Part shown: positions 7,602-14,374 of the stretch, one piece after another
How the letters are laid out: each line of letters starts with the position of its first letter
Position numbering within the stretch: the stretch's first letter is position 1
Source of the DNA: Actinoalloteichus_B caeruleus
GTDB lineage: Bacteria; Actinomycetota; Actinomycetes; Mycobacteriales; Pseudonocardiaceae
Strand: one strand, 5' to 3'
Assembly: GCF_000718005.1 (NCBI RefSeq)
Contig: NZ_JODV01000033.1
Length of the DNA: 18,424 bases
The notes under the pieces: model-generated
What the model was told of the DNA's origin: nothing
The model's database searches: none
The model's input: the letters and a program-made list of their open reading frames with translations, nothing else
Translations under genes and position numbers: made by a program

Positions 7602-8241
7602 GGCGCCCCGAACCTCTCCGCGCCCACCAGCTCCCGGGGCGCGCCGCGGGGCGGGCGCGGGAGCCGGCGGGGGAGGGGGGCGGTTCGGGGGTCGCGCGAT
7701 GTCGAACGCACCAGGAGGTCCTTCCGTCGATCGTGCCGGCAGCGACTGGCGGGTCACGTCCGGCGCCGCGCGGGACGTTCGGCGGTGGCCCGTCGAGGAG
7801 ACCGTCGACGGTGTCCCGAACCCCGGCACCGTCCCCAGTGTGCGATGGGTGGGCGGGCGTCGCAGGGAGCACCGCGTCCCCGGTTCGGGGGCATTCACGT
7901 TCACGTTCCCCGTGGTCGTCACGGGCAGCGACCACGAGGAGTGAACGGAAAGGCCAGGTCAGTACGGTCGGGCCGGTCGGCGAGTCGGGGCCCGAGGCGG
8001 GCCGGGCCGAGTCGACCGGCTGTCGACGGCCGTCCTCGCGGGGGCCGGGTTCGTCGGCGACCACCGCGCCCGAGGTGGACTCAGCCGGACACCTCAGTCA
8101 TCAGACATCTGTCAGGTATCGGCCAAGAACATCGCGGTACGTCTCGCCCGATGGCCGGTTGGGAGCAAGATACATCCTACCTATCCGGGCTGTTCCGTCC
8201 GATCAGCGTGGATCACGGCATCCCAACTCGGAGGTTGTCCC
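7602..8241. other. Divergent intergenic region between flavoprotein and rhamnogalacturonan lyase genes
   Basis: About 640 bases with no convincing gene on either strand. The left part (about 7620-7720) is a strongly purine/pyrimidine-skewed G-rich tract that reads as Pro/Ala/Arg junk in the flavoprotein frame. The right end becomes AT-richer (8095-8190, including CAAGATACATCCTACCTAT), the likely lyase promoter area. TTGGGA (8159-8164) with TATCCG 17 bases later is a weak promoter guess. If the flavoprotein starts farther upstream, part of this region is coding. Confidence 0.55.
8101..8116. promoter_or_regulatory. Palindrome CAGACATCTG overlapping GACATCTGTC upstream of the PL11 gene
   Basis: Two overlapping 10-bp near-palindromes, CAGACATCTG (8102-8111) and GACATCTGTC (8104-8113), lie about 130 bases before the lyase ATG, just upstream of the AT-rich promoter-like stretch. 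This is a possible operator. The regulator is unknown, and the sequence differs from both the GntR-type boxes at 16169-16240 and the CelR box. Confidence 0.35.
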
Positions 8242-10161
8242 ATGACGTTCCGGAAGCGCCCCAGACGCGTGGCCGTCGGTGCGCTCGCCATCACCGCCGC
8301 CGTCGCCCTGCCGACGGCGCTCGCATCGGGGGCGGCCGTGGCCGAACCCGACGCGCCGTCGACCACCGGCTTCGGTATCCCCCGTGGGTACGGCGGCGCC
8401 GAACAGCAGCTGGGGCGCGGCGTGATCGCCGTGCACGACGGCGACGCCGTCCACGTCGGCTGGCGCCTGCTGGAGACCGACCGCGCCGACGTCGCCTTCC
8501 ACCTGTTCCGGGAGACCGACGGCCGGCGCACCAAGCTCAACCGGGAGCCCATCACCGGCGCCACCCACTGGGTGGACGAGGAGGCCGACCCCGGCAAGGA
8601 GAACACCTACCACGTCCACGCCGTCCGCAACGGCGGCCGGGACAACCAGCGCGGCTCCTACACGCTGCCCGCCGGCTCCGAGGACCGGCCGTTCTTCTCC
8701 TTCGACCTCGCCGACGACATCGACCAGACCGCCCGCCACGTCGCCGTCGGCGACCTCGACGGCGACGGCGAGATGGATTACGTGATCAAGCGTGGCGACC
8801 AGAACATCGACCCGTCCAAGGGCGAGGAGCCACGCGACACCTACAAACTGGAGGGCTACTCCAGCGAGGGCGAGTTCCTCTGGCGCCGCGATCTGGGCGT
8901 CAACCTGCGCACCGGGATCTGGTACACGCCCTACCTCGTGCACGACCTCAACGGCGACGGCAAGGCCGAGGTCATCTACAAGTCCAGTGAGGTGGACGAG
9001 GACCTCAACGGCGACGGCATCATCGACTACCGGGCCAGCCAGAACTGGCGGGTCTACGACGGACCGGAGTACGTCGAGATCCTCGACGGCGCCACCGGCG
9101 AGACCATCGAACGCCAGGACTGGATCGACCGGGGCGAACCGGGGGTCTGGGGTGACGACCGGGGCAACCGCTCCGAACGCAACCTGATGACGGTGGCCTA
9201 CCTCGACGGCCCCGACGCCAACCCGAGCCTGATCACCCTGCGCGGCACCTACGCGAAGATGGTGGCCGAGGCCTGGGACTTCGACGGGGAGACGGCCACC
9301 CTGCGGTGGCAGTGGAACCGGCCGACCGACGAGAACGGCCGCTACCCGAAGGGCGCCGGGTTCCACAACCTGCGCACCGGCGACATCGACGGTGACGGCC
9401 GCGACGAGATCATCAACGGCAGCATCGCCATCGACGACGACGGGTCGACCCTGTGGATCACCGAGGAGGGTCACGGCGACCGGGTCCACATGACCGACAT
9501 CGACCCGGAGCGCGAGGGCCTGGAGATCTTCTACGTCCAGGAGGTCAACAGCCACTACAGCAACCCGATCCACCTGCGGGGCGCCGAGGAGGGCGACCTG
9601 CTGTGGGGGCCCACCGGCGAGAAGTGGGACGACGTGGGCCGGGGCATGGCCGCCGACATCGACCCCCGCCACCCGGGCCTGGAGGTGTGGGGAGGCCGCC
9701 CCAACCCGCAGGGCATCGTCGAGGTGGTGGCACCCGTCGACGGCCTCTACAACGCCAGGGGTGAGCGGATCGGCACCCGACCCGCCAGCGTGAACTACGG
9801 CATCTGGTGGGACGGCGACCTGCTCCGCGAGCTGCTCGACGGCATCTACATCGACAAGTGGGACTACGAGAACGAGGAACTGGTCAACCTCGTGACGGCG
9901 GAGGCCGACCCGTTCGGTGGCACCGACCGCTACGCCGTGCTGGGCTACGGGGACGTCTTCGGCGACTGGCGCGAGGAGGTCTTCTACGTGCACGACCGCA
10001 GCGAGATCCGGATCTACACGACGACGATCCCGACCGAGTACCGGTTCCCGACCCTGCTGCACGACCGGGACTACCGGGCGAGCCTCGCCGCCGAGTCCAT
10101 GGGCTACATGCAGTCCACCCAGCCGGGCTTCTACTTCGGCGAGGGCATGGACGGCACCTGA
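8242..10161 (+). CDS. Secreted rhamnogalacturonan lyase, polysaccharide lyase family 11
   Basis: Cleaves the alternating rhamnose-galacturonate backbone of pectin rhamnogalacturonan-I by beta-elimination, outside the cell. The 639-residue protein starts with a signal peptide (1-34, ending AAVA). A beta-propeller-like PL11 body follows with four calcium-loop motifs: GDLDGDGEMD (170-179), HDLNGDGKAE (234-243), EDLNGDGIID (253-262) and GDIDGDGRDE (380-389). Also seen are TGIWYTPYLVHD, RGTYAKMVAEAW and GHGDRVHMTDIDP with NSHYSNP. Length and motifs match the Bacillus YesW type, about 620 residues. No carbohydrate-binding module is attached. The ATG has GGAGG (8230-8234) 7 bases upstream. It is followed by a strong hairpin and then a fuconate-dehydratase-type gene on the same strand. 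Endo- versus exo-action cannot be told from sequence. Confidence 0.94.
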   Translation: MTFRKRPRRVAVGALAITAAVALPTALASGAAVAEPDAPSTTGFGIPRGYGGAEQQLGRGVIAVHDGDAVHVGWRLLETDRADVAFHLFRETDGRRTKLNREPITGATHWVDEEADPGKENTYHVHAVRNGGRDNQRGSYTLPAGSEDRPFFSFDLADDIDQTARHVAVGDLDGDGEMDYVIKRGDQNIDPSKGEEPRDTYKLEGYSSEGEFLWRRDLGVNLRTGIWYTPYLVHDLNGDGKAEVIYKSSEVDEDLNGDGIIDYRASQNWRVYDGPEYVEILDGATGETIERQDWIDRGEPGVWGDDRGNRSERNLMTVAYLDGPDANPSLITLRGTYAKMVAEAWDFDGETATLRWQWNRPTDENGRYPKGAGFHNLRTGDIDGDGRDEIINGSIAIDDDGSTLWITEEGHGDRVHMTDIDPEREGLEIFYVQEVNSHYSNPIHLRGAEEGDLLWGPTGEKWDDVGRGMAADIDPRHPGLEVWGGRPNPQGIVEVVAPVDGLYNARGERIGTRPASVNYGIWWDGDLLRELLDGIYIDKWDYENEELVNLVTAEADPFGGTDRYAVLGYGDVFGDWREEVFYVHDRSEIRIYTTTIPTEYRFPTLLHDRDYRASLAAESMGYMQSTQPGFYFGEGMDGT

Positions 10162-10166
10162 TACGT

Positions 10167-10215
10167 CCGGTCCCGGGTGGCCTCCTCTGTCCCGGAGGGA
10201 GGCCGCCCGGACCGG
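10167..10215 (+). terminator. Terminator after the PL11 lyase
   Basis: Stem of 13 bp (10173-10185 with 10198-10210, one G-T wobble), extended past a bulged C by CCGGT (10167-10171) with ACCGG (10211-10215); loop of 12. It starts 6 bases after the lyase stop. It would uncouple, or attenuate, expression of the downstream dehydratase gene. Confidence 0.8.
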
Positions 10216-10284
10216 GCACCCGGCCGCGACGCGCGGCCGACACCCGCCGCCGCCCGGCGCGGGACGACCCCGAGAAGGTAACTG

Positions 10285-11607
10285 ATGACCGCCTCCATCG
10301 TCGCCATCGACACCCAGGACATCCGCTTCCCCACCTCCCGTGAGCTGGACGGTTCGGACGCGATGAACCCCGACCCGGACTACTCGGCCGCCTACGTGGT
10401 GGTGCGGACCGACGCCGCCGACGGTCTGGAGGGGCACGGCTTCGCCTTCACCATCGGGCGGGGCAACGACGTGCAGGTGGCGGCGATCCGCACCCTCGCG
10501 CCGGCCCTCGTCGGCCGGCCGCTGGACGACACCCTCGCCGACCTTGGCGGCCTGTGGCGTTCCCTCGTCCACGACAGCCAACTCCGGTGGCTCGGGCCGG
10601 AGAAGGGGGTCGTGCACATGGCGATCTCCGCCGTGGTCAACGCCCTGTGGGACCTGCGGGCCAAGCGGGAGGGCAAACCGCTGTGGCGGCTGCTGGCGGA
10701 CCTGGAACCGGAGGAGGTCGTCGACCTCGTCGACTTCCGCTACCTCAGCGACGCCCTGACCAGGGCGGAGGCCCTGGACATCCTGCGTTCGGCCCGGGAG
10801 GGGCGCGCGGGGCGGGAACGCCGCCTGCTCGCCGAGGGCTACCCCGCCTACACCACCTCGCCCGGCTGGCTCGGGTACGACGACGCGAAGCTCACCAGGC
10901 TCGTCCGGGAGGCGCTGGCCGCCGGCTTCACCCAGATCAAGCTCAAGGTCGGCGCGGACGTCGACGACGACCTGCGCCGGCTGCGGGTCGCCCGGGAGAT
11001 CGCCGGCCCCGACGTGCGCATCGCCGTGGACGCCAACCAGCGGTGGGACGTGGCCGAGGCGATCGACTGGACGCGGGCGCTGGCGCCGTACGACCCGTGG
11101 TGGATCGAGGAGCCCACCAGCCCCGACGATGTGCTCGGACACGCCGCCATCCGGCGGGGCGTCGCCCCGGTGCGGGTGGCCAGCGGCGAGCACATCCACA
11201 ACCGGGTCATGTTCAAACAGTTCCTCCAGGCCGACGCGATCGACGTCGTGCAGATCGACGCGGCGCGGGTGGCCGGGGTGAACGAGAACGTCGCGATCCT
11301 GTTGCTGGCCGCGAAGTTCGGCCGACCGGTGTGCCCGCACGCCGGCGGGGTGGGCCTGTGCGAACTCGTCCAGCACCTCGCCATGTTCGACTACCTCGCC
11401 GTCAGCGGGACCTGGGATGACCGGGTCATCGAGTACGTCGACCACCTGCACGAGCACTTCGTGGACCCGGTGCGGGTGCGCGGCGGCCGTTACCTCGCCC
11501 CCGAACGCCCGGGTTTCTCCGCGCAGATCCGCACCGCCTCCCGCGCCGCGCACCGCTACCCCGACGGTGTCGCCTGGGTCGCCGACCGCGTTCCCACCTC
11601 GGGGTAG
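10285..11607 (+). CDS. fucD: L-fuconate dehydratase (enolase superfamily, ENOSF1/FucD type)
   Basis: Dehydrates L-fuconate to 2-keto-3-deoxy-L-fuconate in the oxidative L-fucose pathway, in the cytoplasm. The 440 residues match the FucD/human ENOSF1 family along the whole length: RFPTSRELDGSDAMNPDPD near the N terminus, then QLRWLGPEKGVVHMA, YPAYTTSPGWLGY and CPHAGGVGLCELVQHLAMFD. All expected active-site residues are visible: KxK lysines K219 and K221, metal ligands D249, E275 and E302, and the D325-H352 dyad. Characterised relatives also accept L-galactonate, D-arabinonate and other acid sugars, so the natural substrate is not certain. The ATG has GAGAAGG (10272-10277) 7 bases upstream. No fucose dehydrogenase, lactonase or aldolase lies in the window. 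Placement beside a pectin lyase suggests use of pectic sugars (inference). Confidence 0.92.
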   Translation: MTASIVAIDTQDIRFPTSRELDGSDAMNPDPDYSAAYVVVRTDAADGLEGHGFAFTIGRGNDVQVAAIRTLAPALVGRPLDDTLADLGGLWRSLVHDSQLRWLGPEKGVVHMAISAVVNALWDLRAKREGKPLWRLLADLEPEEVVDLVDFRYLSDALTRAEALDILRSAREGRAGRERRLLAEGYPAYTTSPGWLGYDDAKLTRLVREALAAGFTQIKLKVGADVDDDLRRLRVAREIAGPDVRIAVDANQRWDVAEAIDWTRALAPYDPWWIEEPTSPDDVLGHAAIRRGVAPVRVASGEHIHNRVMFKQFLQADAIDVVQIDAARVAGVNENVAILLLAAKFGRPVCPHAGGVGLCELVQHLAMFDYLAVSGTWDDRVIEYVDHLHEHFVDPVRVRGGRYLAPERPGFSAQIRTASRAAHRYPDGVAWVADRVPTSG

Positions 11608-11945
11608 GTGGCACTCGCGCCCGACGTCCGGCCGTGGCCGGTCGCCGCGCCTCCGGTGGCCGCTCGACCAGCGGGCCCGCCGTGCCCACGCCGGTAACAC
11701 CCGGGGCCGGCCGCTCGGGACGGGGGAGGTCCGCGTCGGCAGCTCACCGGCGGTGTCCACTCGGAGGAGCCGCCGGCCCAGCGAACGACGTCGCTGGTGC
11801 GACCCGAGCGGGCGGTGAACCTCCGGCGTCATCACGCGCGCCGACGCGGGCGGCCCTGACCCCCGGCGCCGGAGCGGCCCCGCCCCCGTGCGGCATGTCC
11901 CGGGAGTCCTGGGGGCGAACGCGCCGACGCGATCCCGCCACGTGA

Positions 11946-11959
11946 TGGGAGCGCTCCAA
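11946..11959. promoter_or_regulatory. CelR/CebR-like operator, one mismatch (orphan)
   Basis: TGGGAGCGCTCCAA differs at one base from the TGGGAGCGCTCCCA site bound by CelR (Thermobifida) and CebR (Streptomyces), the cellobiose-responsive LacI-family repressors. It is directly followed by a ribosome-binding-like AAGGAGG (11958-11964) and a GTG at 11971, but the frame from there is only 59 codons and unrecognised. Confidence 0.65.
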
Positions 11960-12328
11960 GGAGGCATGGGGTGATCGGTGTCCACGCGGAGCGCCCGGTG
12001 GCCGCCACCAATGTCGACGGCGGCGGTCGCGGTCTCCTGGCCAGCGGGAACGGTGTCGGTGACCGACGTGCGGCGTGCGCGGGCCCCGTGGCCGCCGGTG
12101 CGGGGAACCGGTTGCGTCGCAGGGTCCGAGGCCGGATCGGTGGCCGCTGACCCCCCCTCGGCCGCCTCGCCGTCCGGTTGGGTCACGCGTTTCGTCGAAC
12201 CGAAACCGGACGGCGTTCTTTGCCCTGCTCAGCGCCCCGGCTCGGGCCGAGGCCGTCCGGTCGCGCTGGGATCTTCGGAGCTGGGTCGGTGCGGCAACAG
12301 GAGTATTTGCCGTGTTGGTCGCTGACCA

Positions 12329-12362
12329 GGTGTTGACACACCGTGCGTGCCGGCCCCACTCT
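12329..12362 (+). promoter_or_regulatory. Candidate promoter of LPMO 2
   Basis: A perfect -35 TTGACA (12333-12338) with a poor -10 CACTCT (12357-12362) at spacing 18, directly abutting the CelR box. The -35 is embedded in a small inverted repeat GGTGT-TGAC-ACACC (12329-12342). Transcription from here would leave a leader of about 220 bases before the LPMO start. Confidence 0.5.
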
Positions 12363-12376
12363 GGGAGCGCTCCCAG
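12361..12376. promoter_or_regulatory. Perfect CelR/CebR operator upstream of LPMO 2
   Basis: TGGGAGCGCTCCCA at 12362-12375 is an exact match to the known CelR/CebR consensus, and flanking C/G makes a 16-bp perfect palindrome. It sits at the -10/start region of the candidate promoter, a position where a bound repressor would block transcription and be released by cello-oligosaccharides. The regulator gene itself is not in the window. Confidence 0.88.
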
Positions 12377-12463
12377 TTATCCCGTGGGTCGTTCCTCCGG
12401 CGGCAGCCAGAGCGGAGACCGCGCCGGCCAGCACCTCGGTCGACGCGGACGGCCCCGGGCGGC

Positions 12464-12525
12464 CGGTCGACCACCGGCGGCGGCGTCGGGCCAGACGCGG
12501 CCCCGGTGGTCGACCGTGGTCGACC
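12464..12525. repeat. Clustered GGTCGACC palindromes in the LPMO 2 leader
   Basis: A perfect 14-bp inverted repeat, CGGTCGACCACCGG (12464-12477) with CCGGTGGTCGACCG (12503-12516), spans a 25-base loop. The decamer GTGGTCGACC is tandemly repeated at 12506-12515 and 12516-12525. Together they place three GGTCGACC octamers within 61 bases of the untranslated leader, as a possible RNA hairpin or multi-site operator. Confidence 0.7.
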
Positions 12526-12586
12526 GGCGCGGACGGCGGGGAGCGGACGACTGACCAACGCTGACCAGTCGATCAAGGAGACCAAG

Positions 12587-13258
12587 GTGAAGGTGAAAGG
12601 AAAACTGAGGTTCTTCGGCCTGCTGGCCGGCCTCGCCGGTATGTTCGCTCTCGCGATCCCGCCCCAGGTGGCCTTGGCGCACGGCGGCCTGACCTACCCG
12701 CAGACCAGGACCTACGCCTGCTACGTGGACGGTCTCGCCGGCGGCATCGGCGGTGACCTCGACCCGACCAACCCGGCCTGCGCCGACGCCATCGAGATGG
12801 GTGGCAAGAACGCGCTGTGGAACTGGTTCGGCAACCTCCTCCCCGACGCGGGCGGCCGCCACCAGGAGATCATCCCCGACGGGCGCCTGTGCGGCCCCGG
12901 CGACACCTACGCCGCCTACAACCAGGCCAGGACCGACTGGCCCACCACGACCATGCCCGCCGGTGAGACGGTGACCATCCGCTACAACGCCTGGGCCCCG
13001 CACCCCGGCACCTGGTACCAGTACGTCACCAAGGACGGTTGGGACCCGACCCAGCCGCTGAAGTGGTCCGACCTGGAGCCCGAGCCCTTCGACGTCGTCA
13101 CCGACCCGCCGATCAACGGCAGCGGCCCGCACGGCGCCGAGTACACCTGGTCCGCCGACCTGCCCGACAAGAGCGGCCGGCACATCATCTACTCGATCTG
13201 GCAGCGCTCGGACAGCCCGGAGGCCTTCTACAACTGCTCCGACGTGATCTTCGAGTGA
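12587..13258 (+). CDS. Secreted AA10 lytic polysaccharide monooxygenase (single domain), LPMO 2
   Basis: A second secreted copper oxygenase, from a different AA10 branch than LPMO 1. The signal peptide (1-31, ending PPQVALA) leaves His32 as the mature N terminus. The second copper histidine is H139 in NAWAPHPGTWYQYVTKDGWDP-type sequence. Further marks are LDPTNPACADAI, ALWNWFGNLL, IIPDGRLCGPGDTYAAYNQA, SGRHIIYSIWQRSDSPEAF and YNCSDVIFE. Y215 takes the expected axial position. It recalls the catalytic domain of S. coelicolor CelS2/LPMO10C, a C1-oxidising cellulose enzyme, but lacks the CBM2 of that protein: 223 residues in all. Recall only, no search. The GTG start has AAGGAG (12575-12580) 6 bases upstream. 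A perfect CelR/CebR box upstream suggests induction by cello-oligosaccharides, supporting cellulose as substrate (inference). Confidence 0.93.
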   Translation: MKVKGKLRFFGLLAGLAGMFALAIPPQVALAHGGLTYPQTRTYACYVDGLAGGIGGDLDPTNPACADAIEMGGKNALWNWFGNLLPDAGGRHQEIIPDGRLCGPGDTYAAYNQARTDWPTTTMPAGETVTIRYNAWAPHPGTWYQYVTKDGWDPTQPLKWSDLEPEPFDVVTDPPINGSGPHGAEYTWSADLPDKSGRHIIYSIWQRSDSPEAFYNCSDVIFE

Positions 13259-13261
13259 CCG

Positions 13262-13328
13262 GGTTCGCCAGCTGAGCGAACCAGGCAGGGAACACGGGGT
13301 GGGGAGCCGACCAGGCTCCCCACCCCGT
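13262..13328. terminator. Double hairpin terminator between LPMO 2 and the transketolase genes
   Basis: The main hairpin is a perfect 15-bp stem (13294-13308 with 13314-13328) and a 5-base loop. A smaller hairpin, GGTTCGC (13262-13268) with GCGAACC (13276-13282), precedes it just after the LPMO stop. It lies between convergent genes and its symmetry should serve both strands. Confidence 0.88.
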
Positions 13329-13378
13329 CCTCCAGGAGGGGCGACCACACCCGGAGACCGGGGCGGTCGCGGCCCGGA

Positions 13379-14374
13379 TCAGACCTCCAACGCGTCCAGC
13401 ACCCGGCGCACCAGCCGGTCGGTGGACAAGCCGTACCGGTCGTGCAGGGTGGGCAGCGCCCCGGCGGCCAGGAACTCGTCGGGCAGGGCGACCGGCACCA
13501 GGTCGCGACCGACGCCGTTGAACGCCAGGCAGGACGCCACGGCCTCGCCGAGCCCGCCGACCACGCTGTGGTTCTCCACCGTCACGACCAGCCGGTCGGA
13601 CCGGCCCACCCGCAGCACGGCCTCGGTGTCCAACGGCTTGATCGTGGGCACGTGCAGCACCCCCACGTCGACCCGGTGCTCGGCCAGTCGCTCGGCCGCC
13701 GACAACGCCCGCATCGTCATCAGACCGCTGGACACCAGCGTCACGTCGCGACCCGTGCGCAGCTCGGCGGCCCGACCCACCTCGAAGGTGTAGTCGTACT
13801 CGTCGAGCACCGTGGGGACCTTGCCGCGCAGCAACCGCAGGTAGGTGGGGCCCGCCACCTCGGCCAGCGCCGGGACCGCCTGCTCGATGTCCACCGAGTC
13901 GCAGGGGTCCACGATCGTCAGCCCGGGCATGCCCCGCAGGATCGCGATGTCCTCCGTCGCCTGGTGGCTGGGCCCGTAACCCGTCGTCAGACCCGGCAGC
14001 CCCCCGACGATGTTGACGTTCAGCCCCGGCTCGGCGGCGTCCAGGCACAGGAAGTCGTAGGCGCGCCGCGTCGCGAACACCGAGTAGGTGGAGGCGAAGG
14101 GCACCAGACCCACCTCGGCCATCCCGGCGGCCGCGCCGAGCAGCAGCTGCTCGGACATGCCCATCTGGAAGAACCGGTCGGGGTGAGCCTGGGCGAAGAC
14201 GTGCATGTCGGTGTACTTGCCCAGGTCGGCGGTCAAGCCGACGATCTCGGGGCGTTCCTCCGCCAGCCGGGACAGGGCGTGCCCGAACGGCGCGGGGGTG
14301 GTGCGCTGCCCCTCGTCGACGAACGAGGCGATCATCGCCGAGGTGGTCAGCCGTTTCCTCGTCGGCGTGCTCAT
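13379..14374 (-). CDS. Transketolase C-terminal subunit (pyrimidine-binding and C-terminal domains)
   Basis: Second half of a split, thiamine-diphosphate-dependent transketolase that moves two-carbon units between sugar phosphates. In 331 residues it has the pyrimidine-binding domain with the catalytic Glu in MGMSEQLLLGAAAGMAEVG (E75), then PFASTYSVFATRRAYDF and TTGYGPSHQATEDIAILR. The C-terminal domain has TIKPLDTEAVLR and VTVENHSVVGGLGEAVAS. It lacks the pyrophosphate/metal-binding domain, which the adjacent upstream gene supplies. Its ATG overlaps the stop of that gene as ATGA, so the subunits should be made together. DXS-like and pyruvate-dehydrogenase E1-beta-like proteins share this layout, but pairing with the GHGLGVG/SDGE partner favours transketolase. 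Substrate unknown. Confidence 0.9.
   Translation of the reverse strand: MSTPTRKRLTTSAMIASFVDEGQRTTPAPFGHALSRLAEERPEIVGLTADLGKYTDMHVFAQAHPDRFFQMGMSEQLLLGAAAGMAEVGLVPFASTYSVFATRRAYDFLCLDAAEPGLNVNIVGGLPGLTTGYGPSHQATEDIAILRGMPGLTIVDPCDSVDIEQAVPALAEVAGPTYLRLLRGKVPTVLDEYDYTFEVGRAAELRTGRDVTLVSSGLMTMRALSAAERLAEHRVDVGVLHVPTIKPLDTEAVLRVGRSDRLVVTVENHSVVGGLGEAVASCLAFNGVGRDLVPVALPDEFLAAGALPTLHDRYGLSTDRLVRRVLDALEV

Larger units (their letters stand above)
11608..12586. other. About 1 kb without a convincing gene, upstream of LPMO 2
   Basis: No frame here gives recognisable protein motifs, and the frames that stay open look like GC-driven shadows. Contents: a possible weak hairpin (arms CCGGCGG 11747-11753 and CCGCCGG 11770-11776); a CelR-like box at 11946-11959 next to an AAGGAGG; a short GTG frame 11971-12150 of 59 codons with no recognisable product; a small hairpin GTTTCG/CGAAAC at 12189-12206; the LPMO 2 promoter and perfect CelR box near 12333-12375; GGTCGACC palindromes at 12465-12525; and CTGACCA direct repeats at 12551-12557 and 12561-12567. 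It may be a long control region or the remains of a deleted gene. Confidence 0.55.

Noticed and set aside
7602..7922. N-terminal extension of the flavoprotein to the ATG at 7922.
   Set aside because: The 107 codons are Pro/Arg-rich with no family similarity, and the acyl-CoA dehydrogenase domain starts well inside; could be revisited with transcript data.
8160..8173. TGGGAGC half of a CelR box upstream of the PL11 gene.
   Set aside because: Only one half matches (TGGGAGCAAGATAC); without the second arm it is not a credible site.
6054..8990. A 978-codon plus-strand frame across the flavoprotein and the start of the lyase.
   Set aside because: Antisense to the flavoprotein and out of frame with the lyase; Arg/Pro/Gly-rich with no motifs.
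8203..12186. A very long open frame (about 1,327 codons) on the minus strand.
   Set aside because: It lies antisense to the clearly real PL11 lyase and fuconate dehydratase, has no recognisable motif and is rich in His/Val/Gly/Asp, typical of antisense frames in high-GC DNA.
11978..12325. A 115-codon plus-strand frame starting after the orphan CelR-like box.
   Set aside because: GTG is 13 bases from the AAGGAGG, composition is Arg/Pro/Ser-rich and no motif is seen; kept only as a note within the gene-free region.
12551..12567. CTGACCA direct repeats just before LPMO 2, similar to half of the TTGGTCTGACCAA operator.
   Set aside because: The opposite arm TTGGTC is absent, so binding by the GntR regulator is not supported.
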